64,000 nt of DNA from Faecalispora anaeroviscerum (GCF_947568225.1 NZ_CANOOQ010000001.1:434001-498000); one strand, 5' to 3'. Positions 16,182-24,393 are shown, numbered from the stretch's first letter. The notes: a model not told the origin generated them from the sequence alone. A program made the numbers and translations.

Positions 16182-16963
16182 ATCCTTAAAATGAGAGAAC
16201 AATCTTTTATTAATCGCTGAATATTATCCCGTTCCATCAACTCAAGACGCTCTTTAGCTCCGATAGGATTGTTTTGTAATGATAGGGAAAAGTGATCGCA
16301 TTTTTTCAGGTTGTGCTTAATTATTGTAGGGAGGTTTGAAATATCTTTGACTTTATTCTGATTTAAGCTTAGTCCAGATAAAAAGATTTCCTCAAAGCAG
16401 CCCAAATTCTCTATAAGGTTATCATCGAGACATAGTTCTGTGCGGCATTTGTTTTTGAAAGAAGAAAACTGCTTAAAAACATTACAATCACTGATTGACC
16501 CGACCAAACACAAATATTCAAAATCAGGAAAACAACTTAAAGATTCAATATTAATGAGGGATTTCCCACTAATAGCCAAACTGAACATTGATCGATCCTG
16601 ATGTGGTTTTAGATAAGATAAATCTAAGCCTTGTTTTGAAAGAAAGACAAATGATGAAAACTCTTTAATGTGTTCAGCACCGACAAGTGATACATCAGGT
16701 GAATCAATGTATATTTGGGCTACAGGTATATCCTTTAGAAAATTTAAATCATTCATCCCGCGATTAACATCCTTGATATGCAGATCGCAGAAACCGTGAT
16801 GTTTGGTGGATTGAGCAATACTTCTGATGAATTCATAATCAATAAGAAACCTATCTAAATCATTGTCTAAATACAAAGCAATAGTCTCATGAAAGTATTG
16901 TAAGGGGATTTTTCGAATTGCTTCCCATTCATGTTGCTTCTCTATTTTCAAAAAATAATTCAT
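16178..16963 (-). CDS. Leucine-rich-repeat-like hypothetical protein
   Basis: The 261 residues contain several degenerate leucine-rich units: IESLSCFPDFEYLCLVGSI, ELCLDDNLIENLGCFEEIF and SGLSLNQNKVKDISNL. The N-terminus (MNYFLKIEKQHEWEAIRKI) is not repetitive. No signal peptide is present, so it is probably cytoplasmic. It overlaps the end of the zinc-finger-like gene tail to tail. Such pairs on mobile islands are sometimes defence or toxin/immunity genes, but nothing in the sequence proves that. Confidence 0.55.
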   Translation of the reverse strand: MNYFLKIEKQHEWEAIRKIPLQYFHETIALYLDNDLDRFLIDYEFIRSIAQSTKHHGFCDLHIKDVNRGMNDLNFLKDIPVAQIYIDSPDVSLVGAEHIKEFSSFVFLSKQGLDLSYLKPHQDRSMFSLAISGKSLINIESLSCFPDFEYLCLVGSISDCNVFKQFSSFKNKCRTELCLDDNLIENLGCFEEIFLSGLSLNQNKVKDISNLPTIIKHNLKKCDHFSLSLQNNPIGAKERLELMERDNIQRLIKDCSLILRI

Positions 16964-16998
16964 GGATATTTACCTTTCTTTGAAGTCACAAAAAACTT

Positions 16999-17029
16999 AA
17001 GTGGCAGGTTGATTAATAACCTGCCACTT
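16999..17029 (-). terminator. Terminator of the secreted-protein gene
   Basis: AAGTGGCAGGTT (16999-17010) and AACCTGCCACTT (17018-17029) form a perfect 12-bp stem. On the minus strand it is followed by AAGTTTTTTG. Confidence 0.85.
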
Positions 17030-17036
17030 CTTTATT

Positions 17037-18782
17037 TTACTCCACCAGCTGCGGGCCAACGTGCCAATCATCATAAACATTGCCCTTGATGGTTACATAG
17101 TCGCTCAGATTGGCCACCAGCATTCCGGCAGGAGTCCAGGCATCAAAAGCGTAAACTGATACTTCATATTTTCCATCAGGATACCATAGCGGAGTGAAAT
17201 GAACCCTACGGTTGTAGGTGGAGTATTTATTGGTCTTGAATTGCAGCGTCGATGGGTTGCCGGATCGCGTCAGGTCAAGCAGCCGCCAATAGCTCTTATA
17301 ATGCCACTCAGGAAAGTAAGCCACGGCGGTTTGAAGTCCGGTAATGTGGGAATTGGGAGCAGAGCCGTCTACGTCGCCGGTGACAGATACTTTTACACCA
17401 TATCCAGAACGCATGGTTTTGCCGCTGGCTGTCGGGGCTTTTTCATCCGGAAGCAGACTCATGTTGGCGGTCAGGGAAGCAACATAACGGTTAAACGTCC
17501 AATCCCACCATCCCTCATCAACCCATTTGCCCTTATCCACCCAGTCGACGCTGCCGTCTGCGTGATGGCGCTGTACCCAATGCTCATGCCATACAAGGTA
17601 TTCATGCCAACGAGCGCTCCAAATGCCCCATGACCGGGAAAGATACTCTGGTTTGTCCGGCAATGTAGCAGCCAAAAAACCATCAAGCCGATCTCTGGCG
17701 GTAGGATTTGGTGGTTCGTGGGTATCAAGGTTCTCAACCTTGGCCGCTATATTGGACGCGCTTAAACTTCCGTCGTTGGTGCTGACGGAGATATTGACCG
17801 TCTGTGGGGTAGAGGGGGTATGCCATTTTACCCATACCAGTTGACTTTCATCTTCCGGTATTACAATGTTGGTCACATTATACGTGCTGCCGCCGATCCG
17901 AAAGGTTACCTTTGCTGGATCATCCGGATCGATCTCTGAACTGGTACTCAGCTCCACCGACGTAACAACATCCGTATCCACACGGTAAGTATAGTTGGCC
18001 GTGATGACTGGATCGTCCGGCTCTTCTCCTTCATCTTCGCGAAACTTTATAACACCAAGCCCAAGGGAAGAAATAATCGTGCTATTGGATTGAGCAGATG
18101 TTCGGCTCCCGGTGTATGCCGGATACCCAAGATCGGCTTTTCTGAGAAACATCGCCAGCGGTAGGTTCTTGTGGGAAAGGTCTTTCATTTTTGCCCGTAA
18201 CCCTCCGCTTAACTTTTGGTCATATAAGGCTGCTTCGGTGGCCGTCATGGCGTAGCGCTGACCACCGAAGGTGATGTAGGCGATTGGTTCAACAAGAAGC
18301 TTGTAGTTGCCGTTAGTCAGCGTTTCATACGATGCACCTACATACTCGGCAATATGTTCAATTGCAGCTTTATCTGTAAAATAGGACCGAATAGCGTCAA
18401 TGTCTGCGATACCATTGTCCTCAATAATTTTTGGCAACCCCTTTTTTGGAACTGTGTAATTGTATTTTGATGTACTGACAGCAAGTGTTGCCCCGTTCTT
18501 GTAATGAAGCTTACTCTTTTTATTGAAATGAAAATATATATTACTTTCGTTTTTATTTGTAAGGTCTATCGGTGTTGTCACTGGCTTATTATCGCTGACA
18601 CGAACAACGGTAACCCGTACACCGTCTTGTCCGGGATTCCAAAAATTTTGGCCAGCTTCGCCTTCGCCCATTCCGCCTCCGCCGTTATCAATGTTTCCAC
18701 CGTCGTCGTCTGCAAAGACGACAGAGGAAAACGCAGAGAAGAGAATGAATAAGCAAAGTAGAACTGCTATAATCCGTTTCAT
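17037..18782 (-). CDS. Large secreted protein of the element
   Basis: A 581-residue protein with a clear signal peptide: MKRIIAVLLCLFILFSAFSS then VVFADDDGG, with likely cleavage after FA. A Gly/Asp-rich linker follows, then a long region with no motif I recognise. It includes a Trp-rich stretch (SRSWGIWSARWHEYLVWHEHW) and a C-terminal part ending HVGPQLVE. The ATG at 18782 has AGAGGAGGAAG just upstream. The gene has its own terminator on both sides. Given the nearby pilus and surface proteins it may be a cell-envelope component; this is inference. A piece of its 3' end is duplicated at 14244-14279. Confidence 0.7.
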   Translation of the reverse strand: MKRIIAVLLCLFILFSAFSSVVFADDDGGNIDNGGGGMGEGEAGQNFWNPGQDGVRVTVVRVSDNKPVTTPIDLTNKNESNIYFHFNKKSKLHYKNGATLAVSTSKYNYTVPKKGLPKIIEDNGIADIDAIRSYFTDKAAIEHIAEYVGASYETLTNGNYKLLVEPIAYITFGGQRYAMTATEAALYDQKLSGGLRAKMKDLSHKNLPLAMFLRKADLGYPAYTGSRTSAQSNSTIISSLGLGVIKFREDEGEEPDDPVITANYTYRVDTDVVTSVELSTSSEIDPDDPAKVTFRIGGSTYNVTNIVIPEDESQLVWVKWHTPSTPQTVNISVSTNDGSLSASNIAAKVENLDTHEPPNPTARDRLDGFLAATLPDKPEYLSRSWGIWSARWHEYLVWHEHWVQRHHADGSVDWVDKGKWVDEGWWDWTFNRYVASLTANMSLLPDEKAPTASGKTMRSGYGVKVSVTGDVDGSAPNSHITGLQTAVAYFPEWHYKSYWRLLDLTRSGNPSTLQFKTNKYSTYNRRVHFTPLWYPDGKYEVSVYAFDAWTPAGMLVANLSDYVTIKGNVYDDWHVGPQLVE

Positions 18783-18802
18783 ACTTCCTCCTCTTGCAAA
18801 AC

Positions 18803-18832
18803 AAAAGAGCATGGCATCCGCCACGCTCTTTT
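18803..18832 (-). terminator. Terminator of the Ser-rich protein gene
   Basis: AAAAGAGCATGGC and GCCACGCTCTTTT pair across a 4-nt loop; the minus strand continues GTTTTG. It separates the Ser-rich gene from the secreted-protein gene. Confidence 0.8.
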
Positions 18833-18850
18833 AATTGTCTATATTAAGTT

Positions 18851-19501
18851 CTATTCCATAATTCCCACTTTTTCTCCGGAAAGTTCCCAACTGGATTCAT
18901 TAGGGTTTGTCTGTTCGCCCCCGCCGCCTTCATCTTTTGTCCAACCGAAGCCATCGACCCAAATCATCCCATCTTTTTTAGTACCATTAGCTGGTTTGCT
19001 CGAAGAAGACTTACTGGAACTGGAGCTTGATTTGCTGGAACTACTCGAATTGCTTTTACTGCTTGAACTGCTACTCGAAGTCTTTTTGCCGTTATCAATC
19101 ACCGGCGTTTCCTTGTAAGAGGGCTGCTTATCCGGATCAGTCAAGGCGGGGTTTGTGGCTTTGACGTACCCTCCACTACTTGTTTCACTCCCAGCTCCGT
19201 CAATGACCGGGGCAGGGGGCATAGAGGCTGATTTAGGCGCAATGCTGGTTAGTTCTGTTGTGTTCTTGTCTCCTGCACCGGCTGCGGTTGCGTCCGATCC
19301 GCTGCCTGTGGTGGAACCGGCAGTTCCACCTGCCACGCCAGCAGAATTGATTTCCCCGATTGTCAGGGAAACGCTGGATGATGTTATGCTCTCTACCGGA
19401 GTAAGAGGATCATCTTTCCCTCCGGCCTGCACGGCAAAGGCTGTGGCGACACCCGCAAAAACAACGACTGCCGCAATCGCGATCATATATTTCTTTTTCA
19501 T
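18851..19501 (-). CDS. Ser-rich exported protein (DUF6550-like)
   Basis: About 216 residues. An N-terminal helix (MKKKYMIAIAAVVVFAGVAT) anchors or exports it. The middle is Gly/Ala/Ser-rich. A run of Ser/Lys blocks (about 30 residues near position 150) precedes a conserved-looking end, GMIWVDGFGWTKDEGGGGEQ. That ending and the PVIDNGKKT segment remind me of the family called DUF6550 on Clostridia mobile elements; this is recognition from memory only. The ATG at 19501 has GGAGG upstream. It belongs to the operon with the coiled-coil and zinc-ribbon genes. Confidence 0.6.
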   Translation of the reverse strand: MKKKYMIAIAAVVVFAGVATAFAVQAGGKDDPLTPVESITSSSVSLTIGEINSAGVAGGTAGSTTGSGSDATAAGAGDKNTTELTSIAPKSASMPPAPVIDGAGSETSSGGYVKATNPALTDPDKQPSYKETPVIDNGKKTSSSSSSSKSNSSSSSKSSSSSSKSSSSKPANGTKKDGMIWVDGFGWTKDEGGGGEQTNPNESSWELSGEKVGIME

Positions 19502-19522
19502 GTTCGTTTCCTCCATTCGTTT

Positions 19523-19696
19523 CTAATTTTCTCCACCACAGGTTATACAAAAGTATTTGGTATCATAACGAGGGATAACACCTTTTACATCAATCGTGTA
19601 TTTAATACATAGTTCCCCAAGCTGCATAGTTTTTTTACACTTGCTGCATCGGCGTTTTCTGTTAAGTATGATGTGTTCAAGGCTTTCTCTTCTCAT
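19523..19696 (-). CDS. Small zinc-ribbon protein
   Basis: A 57-residue protein with two Cys pairs, CSKC and CITC, spaced as a zinc ribbon (RRCSKCKKTMQLGELC and KYFCITCGGEN). It probably binds DNA or a protein partner. The ATG at 19696 has AAGGGAGAG directly upstream; a GTG at 19714 overlapping the previous stop is possible. It sits between the membrane coiled-coil gene and the Ser-rich gene. Confidence 0.6.
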   Translation of the reverse strand: MRRESLEHIILNRKRRCSKCKKTMQLGELCIKYTIDVKGVIPRYDTKYFCITCGGEN

Positions 19697-19710
19697 ATAC
19701 TCTCCCTTAC

Positions 19711-20253
19711 TCACATTTCCATATCATAATCATGGGAATGCCTGTGCTCGCGTTTTTGTTCATGTTGCAGATTACTGATCTGCTCCTGAAGATGCTGATT
19801 TTCTTCCTTCAGCACCTGATTTTCATTCGTAAGTTGTATAACTCTGGCTTGCAGCAGCAGCATCTGTTCATTTATATAATTTATTGCCTGAATCTGATGT
19901 GTAGCGTCAAGCTGTTCTTTCGTCAAATTTTTCTCCATATTATCTCGGCGTACAGCTTCTACAGCCACATGTTTATCAATAGCGTTAATAGAATTCTGAA
20001 TATTGTCTGTTTTGTGAGTAATCTGATCTGTTGAACGTATAACAGTATTGCGCAACTCAGAAGTCTGTGATTTCACATCTGATGAAATGCTGTTTGCTTT
20101 GTCAATGATAGTTCCATGATCCTTTAGCAGAAGCTTTGTGTCACCTTTTGAAGCATAGTAATCTTTTATGATTGCTGCCAAAATAGCCAGCACACCAAGT
20201 ATCAAAGTAATTATTTGAGCCAAGTCCATATAATAACCCCAATCTATTTCCAT
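19711..20253 (-). CDS. Membrane-anchored coiled-coil protein
   Basis: This 180-residue protein has one N-terminal membrane helix (AQIITLILGVLAILAAII) and then a long coiled coil, including NENQVLKEENQHLQEQISNL, ending in a His-rich tail (REHRHSHDYDMEM). GGAGG lies six bases before the ATG. The helix-plus-coil design resembles small scaffold or phage-like tail-length proteins, but no family is certain. It is the first gene of a three-gene operon with the zinc-ribbon and Ser-rich genes. Confidence 0.6.
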   Translation of the reverse strand: MEIDWGYYMDLAQIITLILGVLAILAAIIKDYYASKGDTKLLLKDHGTIIDKANSISSDVKSQTSELRNTVIRSTDQITHKTDNIQNSINAIDKHVAVEAVRRDNMEKNLTKEQLDATHQIQAINYINEQMLLLQARVIQLTNENQVLKEENQHLQEQISNLQHEQKREHRHSHDYDMEM

Positions 20254-20348
20254 ATCTTACCTCCATTCTAACACGATTCTCATAAATTAAAAGAGAAAGG
20301 CCAAGAAAAATGGAAATTAACCATCGTTTCTTGACCATAAAACTTAAA

Positions 20349-20379
20349 AGTGCATTCAGTGAATTTCACTGAATGCACT
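20349..20379 (-). terminator. Terminator of the heptad-repeat protein gene
   Basis: AGTGCATTCAGTGAA pairs with TTCACTGAATGCACT in a near-perfect hairpin of about 15 bp. The minus strand continues TTTAAGTTTT. Confidence 0.8.
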
Positions 20380-20386
20380 CATATAC

Positions 20387-20740
20387 TTATTTTACTTTTT
20401 TGAAAAGGGGAATTACCTGAATACTCGCATCGTCGGCCCAATCAAGGAGCTGGTTTACGGAATGGCGGGTAATAGAGGTATCCTCTCTAAGAATGACCGA
20501 ATCTTCTTTCAATGCGGTAGTATCAGCCTTTAATACAGTGATGTCTTCTTTTAGGGTGGAAACATCGTCCTTTAAGGTAGTGACATCTTCTTTTAGGGTG
20601 GATACATCATTTTTTAGGGTAGTAACATCCCCTTGTAGTTGATCCAGCCGATTGTCCACGGAATCCAGTCTGGTGTGAATCGGCTTTAACGACTCCGTAA
20701 TTAATCCCGCAATCGCTTGAAGGTCATTTTGATCTAACAT
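20387..20740 (-). CDS. Heptad-repeat coiled-coil protein
   Basis: A 117-residue protein built largely of seven-residue units such as DVTTLKN, DVSTLKE, DVTTLKD and DITVLKA. The DNA shows matching 21- and 42-bp repeats around 20510-20640. There is no signal peptide or membrane helix, so it is cytoplasmic and likely a parallel coiled coil. Similar small proteins occur as phage and element accessory factors. It has its own terminator and a ribosome site (AGGGAGGT) before ATG. Repeat number may vary between strains. Confidence 0.65.
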   Translation of the reverse strand: MLDQNDLQAIAGLITESLKPIHTRLDSVDNRLDQLQGDVTTLKNDVSTLKEDVTTLKDDVSTLKEDITVLKADTTALKEDSVILREDTSITRHSVNQLLDWADDASIQVIPLFKKVK

Positions 20741-20829
20741 TTTAATACCTCCCTGTGTTGTTAAAGTATATCATGTGGATATTCCGGTTTCAAGGTATCC
20801 TGGTCGATTACAAAATTTTTTTGGCCGGT

Positions 20830-21468
20830 TTATATAAGTCCTTTGTCAAACAATTTAACTTCTAAAGTTTCACATCTTTCCAGAACTTTAAATTCTACAT
20901 AGTAGAATTGCTTCTTGGTTTTGCTCGTTCGATATGGGCAATCAGTATTTGAACACGACTTGCATCGATTTAAGAAGACTTCCTGTTGCAACTTATCCAT
21001 TTTTTTCTTATATGCCTTTTTCTTATAAACAACCTCTACGTTTTTTGCTCTGAATAGTTCTTTCGTGAATAAAGGTTGCGTGACCATCCTGTATGTACCT
21101 GGCCTTAATAAACTCAAGACCTGGGGCATTTCCGAAAAATATAGCTCTCGCAAATTGTGACAGCTATACTTGAACAGCTGACTGTAGTCAACCTTTTGGT
21201 AAATGTAGTAATCTTTTTTTCTTGTCGGATGCTTCTGGATTCTTAGGAAATCGTTTATTCGAACTGTGTTCATTTGGTGCAATTGAGCTATCACTTCAAG
21301 CGTGATGATATATATACCGACACTAAGCACAAATATAATAAAATTGTCTATCAAATGAACAAATATAAAGAAGATAAGTGTTGTGATAAGGAATAAGTTT
21401 CTGTATGGCTCCATCTCCACTTGCTTGTATCTGAATTTGCCCCAGGCGTTTAGAATTCTACGGTTCAT
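20830..21468 (-). CDS. Membrane protein with a Cys cluster
   Basis: A 212-residue protein. Two helices near residues 25-65 (LFLITTLIFFIFVHLIDNF and IFVLSVGIYIITLEVIAQL) form a hairpin, leaving a basic cytoplasmic domain. Near the C-terminus CKSCSNTDCPYRTSKTKK could bind a metal. No family is recognised. The ATG at 21468 has AGAAGG upstream and overlaps the abrB-like gene by 11 bases, so the two are coupled. Function unknown. Confidence 0.55.
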   Translation of the reverse strand: MNRRILNAWGKFRYKQVEMEPYRNLFLITTLIFFIFVHLIDNFIIFVLSVGIYIITLEVIAQLHQMNTVRINDFLRIQKHPTRKKDYYIYQKVDYSQLFKYSCHNLRELYFSEMPQVLSLLRPGTYRMVTQPLFTKELFRAKNVEVVYKKKAYKKKMDKLQQEVFLNRCKSCSNTDCPYRTSKTKKQFYYVEFKVLERCETLEVKLFDKGLI

Positions 21469-21757
21469 AAACAGCCTTCTTTTCAGCATTCAACAAGCTT
21501 TTCATTTCTGTGATTTTCTCGATCAGAGCCTGTGAATTTTTTAAGTCTTGATTTTTCAGCACGGCTTCTCGCAATCTCTGAACGGAATCCTCAACGCTTT
21601 CCGTATAATCATATTTGCGAAAAATCACACCGCCTTCATCGTCAGTAAAGATTTCAAGCGGATCGCCATCCTGTATACCTAAAGACCGGCGAAGCTCTTT
21701 AGGTATTACTATCCGGCCAAGATCATCCACACGTCGTACCACGCCTGTTGCTTTCAT
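21458..21757 (-). CDS. AbrB/SpoVT-type transcriptional regulator
   Basis: A 99-residue protein with the AbrB swapped-hairpin DNA-binding domain: MKATGVVRRVDDLGRIVIPK and ELRRSLGIQDGDPLEIF. The C-terminal half is helical and probably mediates dimer or tetramer formation. Such regulators repress transition-state or element genes. The 23-bp palindrome at 21793-21815 lies 36 bp upstream of its ATG, which could be autoregulation or control by another factor. Confidence 0.85.
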   Translation of the reverse strand: MKATGVVRRVDDLGRIVIPKELRRSLGIQDGDPLEIFTDDEGGVIFRKYDYTESVEDSVQRLREAVLKNQDLKNSQALIEKITEMKSLLNAEKKAVYEP

Positions 21758-21792
21758 AAAGCGCCTTCCTTCTTTTTAATAAATAAAGCAGT

Positions 21793-21815
21793 AAGTCGGA
21801 CAAAATGTCCGACTT
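21793..21815. promoter_or_regulatory. 23-bp palindrome, copy 2, between parB and abrB-like gene
   Basis: AAGTCGGACA, AAA, TGTCCGACTT: perfect 10-bp arms. It lies in the 73-bp gap between the parB-like stop and the AbrB-type start. It lacks a following U-run, so it is not a terminator. Confidence 0.75.
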
Positions 21816-21830
21816 GTTATTACCTTATAA

Positions 21831-23090
21831 CTACTGTTGATTTAGTTTCATTCGAAGAGATTTTAAATGATCAATAATATTTGCTCGACTAACATCATTG
21901 AAAGGACTAATTCCCACATTTTCGCCAAGCAGCTGAAAATAACAGTTTCGATATGACGTGTTGAAGTGTCTTCCATATTCCAAACTCACGATTCTTTTTT
22001 TGTCCGGAAGTATTACCTGTCTCACGGTAAGTTTCAGTTTAGGCACTTCTACTAAAATAGGCCACTCAGTCCAGCCGTCAAGAAATTCATCACGCTTTAA
22101 ATTGTTTGTAATGGATAGTATCTTTTCTTTAGTGATCTGTTGATTCCCATTTAATAGCGGCTCCACCGGCAGCGGCTCCACCGGCAGCGGCTCCATTGGT
22201 TGCGGCTCCACCGGCAGCGGCTCCACTGGCTGCGACTCCACTGGCTGCGGCACTACTGGCTGCGGCACTACTGGCTGCGGCACTACTGGCTGCGGCTCCA
22301 CCGGTGAAACTTTATCTGTTTGTTTTTGCTCCCGCCGAAGCATTTCTGGATGCCGGAAAAAAGAATCAAGCCAATCTACAGTAAAATTATACGTTGCATT
22401 TCTGTCGTGTAATATTTGTGCCTGTTCAACAGATATTTTTTTATCGGGGATGGTTAACAAATAAGAAGAAAGAGTGTCCATGTTAGCAGGAGAGAGATAA
22501 GATAGCTCATAACCAACTGTAACCGGAAGCCGCCCTTCATCGACCATATCAAGTAATTCTTTGTTAAGGTCTGTCAGCTTAATATATCTTTGAACCATTT
22601 TGATGTTTTCGGAATTTTGTTCTGCTACCGCAGCTGTGCTTTTTCTTTGGCCTTTAGCCTCATAGCTCTGTTTCTGCAACTTGTAGCCAAAGGCTTTTTC
22701 GCTTGGTAGCAGTTCCAAACGCTGAAGCATATTACTATTTACAACTATCAAGTTTGCTGATGCATCGTCACATTCAATGATAATACAATCGACCTTTAGG
22801 CCCGCAAGCGCACAAGCCCTTTTACGGTTTCTTCCTGCCAGCACGACATACTGATCATCTGTTTTTCTCACAACACAAGGGCTTATTTGGCCGTTAAGTC
22901 TGATGTCATCGGCCAACTCCTGTAATTTTTCCGGTGAATAGAGTCGAAACGGCTGATCCTCAATTTCAATTAATACTTCAGGATCGATCTTTACAACTTC
23001 CTTGGAATCTTTTGGAGCTACACCGGCACTTCCAAAAAGCGTACCGCTTAACGCTTGCGCCAAGGTTGGTATATTTTGTTTAGGCAGCAT
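21831..23090 (-). CDS. parB: ParB/Spo0J-family partition protein
   Basis: A 419-residue protein. The N-terminal domain (LYSPEKLQELADDIRLNGQ and VVLAGRNRKRACALAGLKV) is the ParB/RepB nuclease-like CTP-binding fold. A central helical part (LLPSEKAFGYKLQKQSYEAKG) corresponds to the DNA-binding helix-turn-helix. A Pro/Val/Gln/Glu repeat linker follows (residues about 262-312), then a C-terminal domain of about 100 residues unlike standard ParB dimerisation regions. It would bind a centromere-like site to help keep the element. Its ATG meets the parA stop. The palindrome immediately downstream is a candidate target. Confidence 0.8.
   Translation of the reverse strand: MLPKQNIPTLAQALSGTLFGSAGVAPKDSKEVVKIDPEVLIEIEDQPFRLYSPEKLQELADDIRLNGQISPCVVRKTDDQYVVLAGRNRKRACALAGLKVDCIIIECDDASANLIVVNSNMLQRLELLPSEKAFGYKLQKQSYEAKGQRKSTAAVAEQNSENIKMVQRYIKLTDLNKELLDMVDEGRLPVTVGYELSYLSPANMDTLSSYLLTIPDKKISVEQAQILHDRNATYNFTVDWLDSFFRHPEMLRREQKQTDKVSPVEPQPVVPQPVVPQPVVPQPVESQPVEPLPVEPQPMEPLPVEPLPVEPLLNGNQQITKEKILSITNNLKRDEFLDGWTEWPILVEVPKLKLTVRQVILPDKKRIVSLEYGRHFNTSYRNCYFQLLGENVGISPFNDVSRANIIDHLKSLRMKLNQQ
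22155..22305 (-). repeat. 15-bp tandem repeats in parB encoding a PVxPQ linker
   Basis: Units such as GGCTGCGGCACTACT and GGCTCCACCGGCAGC repeat at 15-bp spacing, about ten times. They encode pentapeptides of the type PVVPQ and PVEPL. Slippage between copies would change linker length without shifting the frame. Confidence 0.8.
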
Positions 23091-23872
23091 TACGCATTCC
23101 TCCGGATAATCTCATGCACAGCAGCCATGTACGCCTGACCCGTCCTGCTGCTCAATTTACCGACCAAACTTGCTCTAGTTTTAAATATTTTTTTTGCCTC
23201 CTGAAGCATGGGTATAGGCTCTTTTATCAGCATATTTCCATAGCTTTCAGAAAGAGATTGGTATACTTCATTGCTGATTGTAGTGCGGCCATCAAACATT
23301 GTCACCAAGATTCCTTGAATATATTTTTCAATGTTTGAATCCTGTTTTATAGCCATCATACGCTGCAACATTGCCGGTACACTTTCATAGGCTGGCACTT
23401 CTGCCTGAACTGGAAGAAGGAGCTTGTTACTCGCCTGCAAGGCATTGGATACTAGCAAATTATCAATAGCTGGCGGGCAGTCAAAGATAATATAATCATA
23501 GAACTGGAAAAAGTCGTTGCGGAATATCCGGGAAAAGACGGTGTTGCTTTCGCCGTCGGCTCCGAGAATAGCATAAATACCGCCCAGCATCTTGTTTGCC
23601 GGAATATAATCCAGATTTTCTTTTACATTGTGCCTGATAAAATCGACATAATTATTGGAATAAATATGAGATACTTCTTGGTAGATCAGTTCACTGATCG
23701 TAGGTTTGCCATCCGGCTGAAAATCTAAGCATCTGGATAAATGGCTCTGCTGATCCAGATCAATAAGTAAGACGTTTTGTCCGACTTGCCGTAAACCAGC
23801 TCCGATATTAAATGCGGTAGTTGTCTTTCCAGAGCCGCCTTTTTCAATAGCGATCGCAATAATATTACTCAT
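23090..23872 (-). CDS. parA: ParA-family partition ATPase
   Basis: A 260-residue ATPase with the deviant Walker A motif EKGGSGKTTTAFNIG, a DLDQQSHLSRCL switch and YDYIIFDCPP. It drives segregation with the ParB protein encoded right after it. I chose the ATG at 23872, preceded by GAGGTAG; the longer frame up to 23950 overlaps the DUF3970-like gene. A ParA/ParB pair on an integrated element suggests that it has an extrachromosomal, replicating stage. Confidence 0.88.
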   Translation of the reverse strand: MSNIIAIAIEKGGSGKTTTAFNIGAGLRQVGQNVLLIDLDQQSHLSRCLDFQPDGKPTISELIYQEVSHIYSNNYVDFIRHNVKENLDYIPANKMLGGIYAILGADGESNTVFSRIFRNDFFQFYDYIIFDCPPAIDNLLVSNALQASNKLLLPVQAEVPAYESVPAMLQRMMAIKQDSNIEKYIQGILVTMFDGRTTISNEVYQSLSESYGNMLIKEPIPMLQEAKKIFKTRASLVGKLSSRTGQAYMAAVHEIIRRNA

Positions 23873-24032
23873 TTTCACTACCTCTTTCCTCAATATCAAT
23901 GTATCGACGTACATATCTGCTGTTGGAATTTTTATAGGGCTTAGATTCATCTGAAATTAAAAACAGCTTTCTGAGTTTCTTCAGAAAGCTTTCCACTTCA
24001 CCCGGCAAACCGGTTATTCTTATTTTAATCAT
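23865..24032 (-). CDS. Small DUF3970-like protein
   Basis: A 55-residue protein, MIKIRITGLPGEVESFLKKL, then SDESKPYKNSNSRYVRRYIDIE. The pattern matches what I know as DUF3970, common before parA-like genes on Clostridia elements. The start overlaps the stop of the preceding frameshifted gene (ATGA) and its end overlaps the parA start. Function unknown. Confidence 0.65.
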   Translation of the reverse strand: MIKIRITGLPGEVESFLKKLRKLFLISDESKPYKNSNSRYVRRYIDIEERGSENE

Positions 24033-24300
24033 GAGATAAACCCCAGCGTGCAATATCGATCACATACCTTTGTGTTAAGGCCAAGGCTTTCAATAATGTT
24101 CCAGTAATTATCTATGGTTGCATTCACCGGAAGTTTACTTGTGGCAAACAAATTTTTATTTTGCTCATGCAAGATATAATACAAGCTTGTCTAGCTGTAA
24201 ACCTTCTGCTTTTTTGATACGAATATACAGTAAAGTGATTTTCCTCACCTTCGCTTTTCTTGCCAAAGTAGATATGAATTAAGTAATACGTTTTTTCCAT
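24029..24300 (-). pseudogene. Frameshifted small element gene
   Basis: From ATG at 24300 (site AAAGGAG upstream) one frame reads MEKTYYLIHIYFGKKSEGEE to YQKSRRFTARQA. A second frame continues SLYYILHEQNKNLFATSKL to KVCDRYCTLGFIS, whose stop overlaps the next start as TCATGA. The two halves are plausible parts of one protein of about 88 residues joined by a frameshift near 24180-24196. Either the gene is broken, the sequence has an error, or recoding occurs. No family is recognised. Confidence 0.6.
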
Positions 24301-24316
24301 AGCTTATACTCCTTTA

Positions 24317-24376
24317 CTAATGTGAATTGCAATGCGGACGATGAATTGTCACAAGAAAAGAACTCTTTTTGGTCAT
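24317..24376 (-). CDS. Possible 19-residue leader peptide
   Basis: The frame reads MTKKSSFLVTIHRPHCNSH and stops 17 bases before the next gene. AAGGAG stands nine bases ahead of the ATG. It directly follows the palindrome at 24394-24416. It may be a leader peptide or the remains of a longer small gene. Confidence 0.3.
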   Translation of the reverse strand: MTKKSSFLVTIHRPHCNSH

Positions 24377-24393
24377 TGAATTACTCCTTTCAT

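Noticed and set aside
20141..20338. 65-codon minus-strand frame overlapping the coiled-coil gene start
   Set aside because: It is in another frame of a better-supported gene and has no clear ribosome site.
20500..20650. 21-bp repeats as a possible regulatory array
   Set aside because: They lie wholly within the coiled-coil gene and reflect its heptad amino-acid pattern.
21793..21815. The palindrome as a classic parS site
   Set aside because: It does not resemble the TGTTTCACGTGAAACA consensus. A role as a different ParB target remains possible, so it is listed as an unassigned site.
22155..22305. Short tandem repeats resembling a CRISPR-like array
   Set aside because: They are 15-bp units inside parB that keep the reading frame and encode a Pro-rich linker. 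There are no spacers.
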